Positions 1 to 5,623 of a stretch of 7,675 bases of DNA are shown one piece after another (within the stretch, counting starts at the first letter, position 1; each line of letters begins with the position of its first letter). The stretch spans positions 1-7,675 of the forward strand of contig CANPWX010000048.1 of assembly GCA_947585065.1 (NCBI GenBank), read 5' to 3'. Both the position numbers and the translations under genes were made by a program. The notes under the pieces are model-generated. The model ran no database searches. It saw only the letters and a program-made list of their open reading frames with translations, and was not told the DNA's origin. The DNA comes from an uncultured Bacilli bacterium (GTDB lineage: Bacteria; Bacillota_I; Bacilli_A; RF39; UBA660).

Positions 1-18
1 TTCTAATTGATATTGCAT
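1..18 (-). CDS. Start of next operon gene, cut by window edge
   Basis: Directly after the TAA stop of the oxidoreductase (21-19) an ATG at 18-16 opens a frame reading MQYQLE up to the window edge. A purine-rich run, AAAGGGGG, lies about 9 bases upstream inside the end of the oxidoreductase gene and would serve as its ribosome binding site. Position and spacing suggest a further member of the peptide-maturation operon. Six residues are too few to say anything about function. Whether the frame stays open is not visible. Confidence 0.45.
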
Positions 19-927
19 TTAATTTTCCCCCTTTATAAAAAGTGTTTTTATTAGGATATCCTCCAGTACTCGTAAATTTTTTAAATCCTCTTGTAGGGTA
101 CACCATTTTTTATTTTTATGCATCAGCATTGACGAACAAAAATCCGCAAAGAATTTCTCAGAATCATCTGTATATTCTTTTATTTTTAAGTTACCAGATA
201 TAATTTTAAGTGAATTTCGGGATAAAATAACTGTTGCATCTTTTGTATAAAAATATATAGAGCTTTCGCATAACTCCGGAAAGCACTTTGCTGCGAAATT
301 AAACGAAATATTTAGAGGGATACTTTCGTTTATTAACAACGAAACATTCCCCGCCATATCTTTACCTTGATGTTGAAGTATAACTGAATTTAAAATATCT
401 AACTTGGGAAAATCCAGCAGAACATTTAAGCAATCAATATAGTGAGAAGCGACATTAAAAAACAAAGCATCCGTTTGGGTTAATGTATTAAAAATATTTG
501 TAGAAATATTACAGTGAATACTTTGAATGGTTGAATGCTGAGATAAGAATTTTTTTGCTTCTATATAAAGATTACTACCTCTATGATTGTAGGCAATAAA
601 AGCTGGCGTTTTATATTGTTTAGACAGCTTGGATAAAACTTCAGTGTCTTGATAAGAAATAGTTGATGGTTTTTCAATCAAAAGGGGTATATGTGCTTTT
701 ATCATCTCTTGAGCATACTTAAAATGCGTCTTGTCAGATGAAGAGACAATTGCTATATCGGGTTTTTCTTCAATCAAGTGTTGTAATGTAGTACATAAAA
801 TCACATTTTGGGGTTTATCTTTTGAAGATAGGTGCTCAGAATATATATACACATCTAATTTATCTTCTAAAGATTTTTTTAAGAAATACTCTCCCCTTCT
901 GCCAAAACCGATAATACCTATTTTCAT
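19..927 (-). CDS. Gfo/Idh/MocA-family NAD(P)-dependent oxidoreductase
   Basis: A cytoplasmic dehydrogenase-like protein of 302 residues, a usual length for the family. Residues 1-12 (MKIGIIGFGRRG) hold the Rossmann GxGxxG dinucleotide-binding loop. Residues 85-87 are the family signature EKP, and YNHR at 113-116 sits where these enzymes begin their substrate domain. Known members oxidise or reduce sugars, inositols, amino-sugar derivatives or biliverdin; the substrate here cannot be read from sequence. I chose ATG 927-925, which overlaps the stop of the preceding gene by one base (TGATG, typical of translational coupling). A TTG at 930-928 would add one residue and is slightly better spaced from an AAGGA, so it is a real alternative. 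As the fourth enzyme-type gene of the peptide operon it may reduce or oxidise a modified peptide or supply a building block; that is inference. Confidence 0.85.
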   Translation of the reverse strand: MKIGIIGFGRRGEYFLKKSLEDKLDVYIYSEHLSSKDKPQNVILCTTLQHLIEEKPDIAIVSSSDKTHFKYAQEMIKAHIPLLIEKPSTISYQDTEVLSKLSKQYKTPAFIAYNHRGSNLYIEAKKFLSQHSTIQSIHCNISTNIFNTLTQTDALFFNVASHYIDCLNVLLDFPKLDILNSVILQHQGKDMAGNVSLLINESIPLNISFNFAAKCFPELCESSIYFYTKDATVILSRNSLKIISGNLKIKEYTDDSEKFFADFCSSMLMHKNKKWCTLQEDLKNLRVLEDILIKTLFIKGEN

Positions 928-2231
928 CAACTTAAGAAATCCTTGTACACCTTTTTATGTAATTTATCCAACTCATCGGCTGTTAATTGTTTATTTCCAC
1001 AAGCCTGCTTATTTACAAAACTTTCTTTTTCGAACCAAAGCATATCATCATTTTGAATAAATAAACCATACTTTTTCGGATCATCCCCATATGGTGTTCC
1101 CGGTAATGGGATTAGGGAGTTTATTGACGTCATGTCAGCATTTAAGAGCTTTGCGTAATTCACAGTTTCATTTATTTTTTCAGGGTCATCATTTGGTAGG
1201 CCAATTAAAAAAGATGCGTGCATTTTTATTCCTATATCATCTAGTATCTTTTTTAACTTAAAACCATAATCTTGAGTAATTCCCTTATGAACATCGGATA
1301 ATATTTTATCGCTTGCAGATTCTAAACCAACAAAGACCCGGTAACAACCCGCCTTTTTCATTAATTTCAACAAATCAATTCCGTCTTCTTCGTCTATAAT
1401 ATCCGCTCGAATATTACAAGCCCATTCTATCGGATTTTCTGCTTTCACAATTCCTTTACAAACTTTTTTTGCGAAAGACACATCCCTCACAAAGTCTAAA
1501 TCTGTAAAGAAAATTGATTTAAAACCAAGTCTTTTGCAATTTCTCATATCCTCAACAATCAATGGAATGCTCTTGGTAACAGTATATTTATGATATCGAC
1601 TTCGTTGACAAAACAAACATCTATGGGCACAGCCACGACTACATTCAGCCGTTGTTTCTGTGTCTTTTTGCAAATATTTTTCTACTGGGAAAATTGTTCT
1701 ATCCAATTGACCAAGTTGATCTAGAGAATCCAAATGGTCATACCATAACTTATTTTGAAGTTGCTCCTGAATATTTGTTTTGGTCAATACTCCCTTAATA
1801 TTTTCAATGTTTTCCCCTCTTTTGAGCCCCATACACAAGGAAAAAGCGGCTCTTTCCGGAGTAAAACGAATTAAGGAATCTATAAACGAATATTCTATGG
1901 TCCGTTCAGGTCGAAAAGTTGCCTGTTCTCCAATTGCACAAATGTGAATACCCGGATTTTTCTCTTTGATGTTTTTCAATAAAGATAAAGCAGACGGCAA
2001 ACATCTAGTTCCATCAAAAAGCACTCTCGAAAAACAAGTGATTATAATATCAGGAGAAAAAGACAAAATTCTGTTTAAACCACAATCTTCGTCCCCTTCT
2101 AGAGCAATATCATATCCTTTAACTTCTATTCCTTCCTTTTTCAGTGAGGATCCTATATAAATAAGATCCAATGGCATATGAGTAATCGCATTTTGATAAG
2201 GAACGGGTCCATTTAAGAGTGCAACTTTCAT
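927..2231 (-). CDS. B12-binding-domain radical SAM protein
   Basis: A 434-residue protein with the two-domain layout of cobalamin-dependent (class B type) radical SAM enzymes. Residues 1 to about 150 form a Rossmann-like N-terminal domain: it begins MKVALLNGP, and a stretch near 98-135 matches the usual 'GEhAT.xPE' and 'xxPE' turns of this family. The radical SAM core follows from about 195, with the 4Fe-4S motif C201-x3-C205-x2-C208 (GCAHRCLFC). Later landmarks are FFTDLDF at 241-247 and GLES at 302-305. The classical DxHxxG cobalamin ligand is not evident, as in many members that bind B12 base-off without His. Family reactions include methylation of unactivated carbon or phosphorus and ring rearrangements; the reaction here is unknown. 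It starts one base after the PqqD-like stop, with GGAAG five bases upstream, and its stop overlaps the oxidoreductase start. The likely substrate is the 3498-3608 peptide. Confidence 0.85.
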   Translation of the reverse strand: MKVALLNGPVPYQNAITHMPLDLIYIGSSLKKEGIEVKGYDIALEGDEDCGLNRILSFSPDIIITCFSRVLFDGTRCLPSALSLLKNIKEKNPGIHICAIGEQATFRPERTIEYSFIDSLIRFTPERAAFSLCMGLKRGENIENIKGVLTKTNIQEQLQNKLWYDHLDSLDQLGQLDRTIFPVEKYLQKDTETTAECSRGCAHRCLFCQRSRYHKYTVTKSIPLIVEDMRNCKRLGFKSIFFTDLDFVRDVSFAKKVCKGIVKAENPIEWACNIRADIIDEEDGIDLLKLMKKAGCYRVFVGLESASDKILSDVHKGITQDYGFKLKKILDDIGIKMHASFLIGLPNDDPEKINETVNYAKLLNADMTSINSLIPLPGTPYGDDPKKYGLFIQNDDMLWFEKESFVNKQACGNKQLTADELDKLHKKVYKDFLS

Positions 2232-2232
2232 T

Positions 2233-2517
2233 TTACTTCCTAATCTGTATAATATTCAATTTTTCCGATTCACAAATAAAATCCTCCAAATCCTTAGTTA
2301 AGACTTCTTCGGGTATATCATATCGCTCCAAAAGGATGCCTAATATATCCTTTACGGATTTTTCTCCATCGACCAAATTTAATATTTCCGTTGCTTCAGC
2401 ACTAAACTCATGCAGAATATCAGTATCAGAGTTAAAAGCCTTTCCTGAGATGTTTTCACTTTTTACATTTAATCTAAAAGCGATTTCTGGATTTAATTCA
2501 TAGATTTTATTTAACAT
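2233..2517 (-). CDS. PqqD-like RiPP recognition element protein
   Basis: A 94-residue stand-alone protein of the PqqD fold, the normal size for this family. It shows the usual progression: a beta-rich N-terminal part (LNPEIAFRL near 8-16, then a DILHEFSAEATEIL stretch near 33-46), a VDGEKSVKDIL segment in the middle, and a C-terminal helix (VLTKDLEDFICESEKLNII). These match the PqqD pattern of 'hxLnxxaaxIlxlldGxxtvxeI' followed by a helix ending in 'GLI'. PqqD proteins bind the leader of a ribosomal peptide through an added beta strand and present it to a radical SAM enzyme. The start has AAGGA six bases upstream. It lies 11 bases after the SPASM enzyme and 1 base before the B12-type enzyme, so it could serve both. 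It shows no catalytic residues and should act as a chaperone. Confidence 0.9.
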   Translation of the reverse strand: MLNKIYELNPEIAFRLNVKSENISGKAFNSDTDILHEFSAEATEILNLVDGEKSVKDILGILLERYDIPEEVLTKDLEDFICESEKLNIIQIRK

Positions 2518-2528
2518 AACATTCCTTT

Positions 2529-3476
2529 CTATTTAATTAGACAACGTGAATCTTTATTTTTATACATAAAAGCAGCACATCCACCATGGCAGCTTGAATA
2601 TAGCCCACAAGTTTGACATGATGTCCATAATTGCTCTAACTTTTTTCTGAATGAAATTGCCTCCTTGGCGATATCACATAAATCCTCTTTGTAAATATTT
2701 CCAAGGCTCTTTTCTAAAAAGTTACAAGGGAAAACTTCCCCATTTGAATGGATAGACAAATAGTCTTTTCCTGCAGAACAGATATCTTGCGGTGTATCAA
2801 TCCCTCTTTGCCTTAACTTTGCAGAAAATAAAGGATCGTGGATAGATATAGAACAAGTTTTCCCTCTAGCATAATCAAGTAACTCTATGTATTTTTCCAA
2901 AAGATACAAGTAATCATCTCCCTTTATATAAGCAGATTGTGTATGATAAGGTAAAAACCTTAATTCCGGTACATTCCAAGATAAAGCGAGATCATACATT
3001 TGAATCAATTCATCTGCAGTCCACGAACTTAAAACAGAATTTAAAGCTATTTGAGTGTTTGTATACTCTTTAAGAAATTCAACGCCTCGTTTTAAACCAT
3101 CAAATGCCTTAGGATTGTTTCTGTTTTCTGAATGTTTCTGCGGATTCGCACTATCTAAACTAAGTATTACTTTTTTTATGTCGCAGTCGTTGATTTTTGT
3201 ACAAATATCTTTTGTTATCAACAGACCATTTGTTAGAATATTTTGAATGAAACCAAGCTGAGAAGCAGCTTGTAAAATTTGCTCCCAGTTTTTGTGTAGA
3301 AAAACCTCTCCGTGCGTGTAAATTATTTTCAAAACATCCTCGGAAGAAAATTCTTCTAATAGGCGAAGAACTCTTTCCAAGGGCATATCTATATTTTTTT
3401 GCTCGGGGGTTAAATAACAATGTCTACAATTAAAATTACACTTTGATGTAATTCCTAAATAAACAACATTCGTCAT
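2529..3476 (-). CDS. SPASM-domain radical SAM peptide maturase
   Basis: A 315-residue cytoplasmic radical SAM enzyme. The core cluster motif is C13-x3-C17-x2-C20 (CNFNCRHC) near the N terminus. The SPASM domain is complete: C233-x12-G246-x4-C251, then C287-x2-C290-x5-C296-x3-C300, then C312. This arrangement binds two auxiliary 4Fe-4S clusters, as in PqqE, AlbA and anSME. The usual GGEP loop appears as THGEVF (54-59), a noticeable change. Family members make C-C, thioether or other crosslinks in ribosomal peptides, or oxidise them. There is no separate N-terminal RRE extension, consistent with use of the PqqD-like protein encoded just downstream. ATG 3476 is preceded by a GGGGTGG run. The gene begins 21 bases after the precursor peptide stop. 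PqqE itself is unlikely because the peptide lacks the Glu/Tyr pair and no other pqq gene is present. Confidence 0.92.
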   Translation of the reverse strand: MTNVVYLGITSKCNFNCRHCYLTPEQKNIDMPLERVLRLLEEFSSEDVLKIIYTHGEVFLHKNWEQILQAASQLGFIQNILTNGLLITKDICTKINDCDIKKVILSLDSANPQKHSENRNNPKAFDGLKRGVEFLKEYTNTQIALNSVLSSWTADELIQMYDLALSWNVPELRFLPYHTQSAYIKGDDYLYLLEKYIELLDYARGKTCSISIHDPLFSAKLRQRGIDTPQDICSAGKDYLSIHSNGEVFPCNFLEKSLGNIYKEDLCDIAKEAISFRKKLEQLWTSCQTCGLYSSCHGGCAAFMYKNKDSRCLIK

Positions 3477-3497
3477 TCAACCACCCCATAGCTAATC

Positions 3498-3608
3498 TTA
3501 GCAAGCCAATTTTAAGCTTCTAGAACGTACAACTGGTTTACTCCAAGATTTTGATTTCTTCTTTGTCATTGTTTTGACTGCAGAAGCGGCTTTGATTGTT
3601 TTTTTCAT
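3498..3608 (-). CDS. Putative RiPP precursor peptide, 36 aa
   Basis: A short frame starting at ATG 3608-3606 with AAAGGA seven bases upstream, ending TAA at 3500-3498, 21 bases before the SPASM enzyme. The peptide has 36 residues, with ten Lys, two Arg, six Ser and no Asp or Glu, so it is strongly cationic. Residues 1-21 are Lys/Thr/Ala/Ser-rich (MKKTIKAASA at 1-10, KKKSKS at 16-21). Residues 22-36 read WSKPVVRSRSLKLAC and end in the only Cys. W22-x-K24-P25-x-V27 matches the W-x-K-P segment of PqqA and the (Y/W)xxPx(L/V) leader motif bound by PqqD/RRE domains in lasso systems. W22-S23-K24 is also the tripeptide crosslinked in darobactin, so the modified site is ambiguous. Position ahead of two radical SAM genes and an RRE gene is the main support. 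No known RiPP class is assigned. Confidence 0.72.
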   Translation of the reverse strand: MKKTIKAASAVKTMTKKKSKSWSKPVVRSRSLKLAC

Positions 3609-3615
3609 GATTAGA

Positions 3616-3621
3616 TCCTTT
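3616..3621 (-). promoter_or_regulatory. Ribosome binding site of precursor peptide
   Basis: AAAGGA with a seven-base gap to ATG 3608. It decides the peptide start: an alternative ATG at 3624-3622 in another frame lies upstream of, and partly overlaps, this site and so could not use it. Confidence 0.6.
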
Positions 3622-3643
3622 CATTTTAATTAACCACATTAAA

Positions 3644-3672
3644 ATTTTATCACATTTTTACTATAAATGCAA
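3644..3672 (-). promoter_or_regulatory. Putative sigma70-type promoter of peptide operon
   Basis: Read on the minus strand, TTGCAT (3672-3667) and TAAAAT (3649-3644) are separated by 17 bases. The -10 matches the consensus at five of six positions; the -35 matches at its TTG. Transcription would start near 3637, leaving about 29 bases before the peptide ATG. The -35 lies inside the last codons of the upstream ParB-like gene. In AT-rich DNA such matches arise by chance, but the same hexamer and spacing recur upstream of the phosphatase gene. Confidence 0.45.
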
Positions 3673-4455
3673 TATTTTTTTTATATTTATGTACTTTGAT
3701 AGAAATTTTGATTGATGTGGATGTGGTAAAGTCCCCAAAAATCGGATAATTTCAGCCTTATTATAAGGGGTAATTAAAATTCCAAGTTGCTCTTTAAATA
3801 GTTTTTTTTGATTATTTGTTAATAAATTTTCTGAATTTAAAATTTCAAAATTTAAGTGTTTAATAAAAAAGAACGATTCCGAAGCCACAGTACTGTTAGA
3901 CACTATTTTATCCCAAAAATTCAAATCTCGTTGTTTAAAATAAAACACTTGATTATTTTCTATTTTTTTCAATTTTTTCTGCGTTAAATATGCTTCTATT
4001 TTTTCTAATTTTTGTACAACATCTTTGGATAAAAAATGAAAATTTTCTTTTGGAAAAGTGGGACTTTCTTTTCTACAAACATAAACATAAGGAGTTATTC
4101 CTAACGCTAAAGCTATCGAAAGCCTGTGAGAACCATCAATTAAGTTGTAATTTAAATCCACAGGGATGGGGTGCATTTTATCAAACCCTTTTTTTTGTAT
4201 AGAATCAATTAATGTATCAAATTTTTCTATAGAATTATCCAATCTATATTTCTCTTGAATTTTGATGTAAATATCTCTCCAAAAAGAGAGCGTCGCAGAT
4301 TTTTTTAAGAAAGCATTTGCATAAGCGTACTCTAAAAATATATGATAATTAGTCGCGGAAACTAATTTTTCTGCGCTACATAAATGGGATTGTACGATAC
4401 TATCCCATTCTTCAGAAAAAAACAAATCAAGTAATTTCTTTTTATTCTCTTGCAT
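3661..4455 (-). CDS. ParB/sulfiredoxin-fold protein with DGSHR motif
   Basis: A 264-residue soluble protein. The central stretch, about residues 96-121 (HPIPVDLNYNLIDGSHRL, then ALALG), matches the ParB/Srx nucleotide-binding core: a strand, a D-G-x-H-R loop and a helix ending in LG. In this superfamily the loop binds CTP or ATP. Relatives include ParB CTPases, sulfiredoxin and the free-serine kinases SerK/SbnI. The flanking N-terminal (about 1-90) and C-terminal (about 150-264) parts are Lys-, Phe- and Asn-rich and I do not recognise them. No helix-turn-helix typical of chromosomal ParB is evident, so a partition role is unlikely. The gene ends 52 bases before the peptide ATG on the same strand and may be cotranscribed with it. 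Its ATG is preceded by a weak GGAAAATT. A kinase-like role on a small molecule or the Ser-rich peptide is speculative. Confidence 0.7.
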   Translation of the reverse strand: MQENKKKLLDLFFSEEWDSIVQSHLCSAEKLVSATNYHIFLEYAYANAFLKKSATLSFWRDIYIKIQEKYRLDNSIEKFDTLIDSIQKKGFDKMHPIPVDLNYNLIDGSHRLSIALALGITPYVYVCRKESPTFPKENFHFLSKDVVQKLEKIEAYLTQKKLKKIENNQVFYFKQRDLNFWDKIVSNSTVASESFFFIKHLNFEILNSENLLTNNQKKLFKEQLGILITPYNKAEIIRFLGTLPHPHQSKFLSKYINIKKILHL

Positions 4456-4478
4456 AATTTTCCATTTTTTATTACAAT
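4450..4478 (+). promoter_or_regulatory. Putative promoter of phosphatase-Nudix operon
   Basis: TTGCAT (4450-4455) and TACAAT (4473-4478) are spaced by 17 bases; the -10 matches consensus at five of six positions. A transcript would start near 4485, about 23 bases before ATG 4508, which has AAGGAG at 4496-4501. The -35 overlaps the start codon of the divergent ParB-like gene, so polymerase binding here could interfere with that gene. Confidence 0.5.
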
Positions 4479-4507
4479 AATACCATTGTACTTCAAAGGA
4501 GATAATA

Positions 4508-5104
4508 ATGCAAATATTTTTTATAAGACATGCTCAAGATGATGATAACTACATTGGCGGCTGGTCAAGTATAGATATGACAGAAGAAGGCAAAGAACAA
4601 GCCAATATATTGTCTAATTATTTTTTTGAAAACAAAAAAGAATTAAAAATTACTCGAATTATCTCCAGTGATTTAAAAAGGGCGTTAAGTACGATAGCAC
4701 CAACAGCTCAAAAATTAAATCTACCTATCATTCAAGATGCTTCATGGCGTGGTTTAAACAATGGAAAGATTGGAGGTTTATTAAGTTCAGAGGCAAAGAT
4801 AAAATATCCAAAAACATTTTTATATGACTTAGATATGGATGAACACTATCCAGATGGTGAAAGTCCTCGAGAATTTTACGAGAGAGTTAAAAAAGCATTC
4901 CATGATATTTTATCTGGATATGATATAAAAGAAAACATTATAGTCCTCACTCACGGAAGCAATATTAACGTTCTTTATTCTATTTTAAAGGGTGAAGAGT
5001 GGGACAACAAGAAAAAAACAAAATCAATTTTAGCTACTTCAATCGTGGAGGTTGAGTTTTTGAATAATCGCACCAAATTAAAAAGGACTTTTTTTGTAGA
5101 TTAA
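4508..5104 (+). CDS. Histidine phosphatase superfamily protein
   Basis: A 198-residue cytoplasmic protein of the phosphoglycerate-mutase-like histidine phosphatase superfamily. R7-H8 in FFIRHAQ carries the His that becomes phosphorylated. R58 in SSDLKRAL is the second phosphate-binding Arg. E118 in PDGESPREF is the likely proton donor, and H149 in VLTHGS is the second catalytic His. All four catalytic elements are therefore present and the length is normal. The family includes cobalamin-pathway CobC, broad acid phosphatases and sugar-phosphate phosphatases; the substrate cannot be told from sequence. The start has a strong AAGGAG six bases upstream, and the gene is followed after three bases by a Nudix hydrolase, so the two form an operon. 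It is divergent from the ParB-like gene. CobC is possible, but no other cobalamin gene is present. Confidence 0.88.
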   Translation: MQIFFIRHAQDDDNYIGGWSSIDMTEEGKEQANILSNYFFENKKELKITRIISSDLKRALSTIAPTAQKLNLPIIQDASWRGLNNGKIGGLLSSEAKIKYPKTFLYDLDMDEHYPDGESPREFYERVKKAFHDILSGYDIKENIIVLTHGSNINVLYSILKGEEWDNKKKTKSILATSIVEVEFLNNRTKLKRTFFVD

Positions 5105-5107
5105 GTT

Positions 5108-5623
5108 ATGAGTGAACTTGTAGATTTATATAGCGAAAAAAAAGAAAAAACAGGAAAAGTTATATCGAAAGACGCTCCTTTTCCCCCTAATATGTTTTAT
5201 TTAACTGCACATATTTGGATATATAAGGATGGATATTGGTTAATCCAAAAAAGAGCACTTTCTAAAAAAGCAAACCCTGGAATTTGGTCTGTTACTGGTG
5301 GCACTGTGAAGGCAGGAGAAAACAGTCTAGAAGGAGCTGCTCGAGAATTAAAAGAAGAATTAAATATTGAAGTACCAACAGAACAATTAAGGTATATAGG
5401 AACATATTTGCAAAAGTATGCTTTTGTTGATGTGTATTTCTTAGAATTTCACAAAAATCTAAAAAATATTTCATTCGACAGACAAGAAGTTACGGAAGTT
5501 GAATGGGCTACATTCTCGGAAATTCTTGAGAAGAATTCAATGCATACTTTTGCAGATTGTGTTATGCCCGGTTTATCAATGACAATCAAAAATCTGAATG
5601 AAAATAATAACGAAAGAAACTAG
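5108..5623 (+). CDS. Nudix hydrolase, IPP-isomerase-like subgroup
   Basis: A 171-residue Nudix protein. The Nudix box spans 65-87: G65-x5-E71-x7-R79-E80-L-K-E83-E84-L-N86-I87. All metal-binding Glu residues are kept, but the Gly before the last hydrophobic position is Asn (N86). The N terminus (DLYSEKKEKTGKVISKDAP, then FYLTAHIWI) resembles the start of Idi-like or YfcD-like Nudix proteins, where 'D...K.TG' precedes the beta sheet. Such enzymes hydrolyse nucleoside-diphosphate-X compounds or other pyrophosphates; true IPP isomerase is less likely because the Nudix box is of the ordinary hydrolase type. The gene begins three bases after the phosphatase stop and is probably cotranslated with it. 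The C-terminal tail is Asn-rich (LNENNNERN). No terminator hairpin is evident after the stop. Confidence 0.88.
   Translation: MSELVDLYSEKKEKTGKVISKDAPFPPNMFYLTAHIWIYKDGYWLIQKRALSKKANPGIWSVTGGTVKAGENSLEGAARELKEELNIEVPTEQLRYIGTYLQKYAFVDVYFLEFHKNLKNISFDRQEVTEVEWATFSEILEKNSMHTFADCVMPGLSMTIKNLNENNNERN

Noticed and set aside
731..1060. Plus-strand open frame of 109 codons
   Set aside because: It is antisense across the end of the B12-type enzyme and the start of the oxidoreductase, has no ribosome binding site or recognisable motif, and both minus-strand proteins are well supported.
2219..2503. Plus-strand open frame opposite the PqqD-like gene
   Set aside because: The minus-strand frame has a clear PqqD pattern and ribosome binding site; the plus-strand translation is Ser/Phe-rich antisense.
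3160..3420. Minus-strand 86-codon frame inside the SPASM gene
   Set aside because: Out-of-frame shadow of a complete SPASM enzyme, with no domain of its own.
19..3608. PQQ biosynthesis operon
   Set aside because: The peptide has no Glu and no Tyr, which PqqA supplies to make PQQ, and pqqB, pqqC and pqqF are absent.
3498..3608. Lasso peptide precursor
   Set aside because: The leader-like motif fits, but there is no B protease or asparagine-synthetase-like cyclase and no Gly/Asp core.
3538..3624. Alternative 28-residue frame from ATG 3624 overlapping the precursor gene
   Set aside because: Its ATG lies upstream of and partly overlaps the AAAGGA, so it lacks a usable site, and the peptide has no leader-like motif. 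The 3608 frame has correct spacing.
3640..3649. Perfect palindrome TAAAATTTTA over the peptide -10 as an operator
   Set aside because: Ten bases of pure A/T in an AT-rich region is expected by chance and no second copy was seen at the other promoter.
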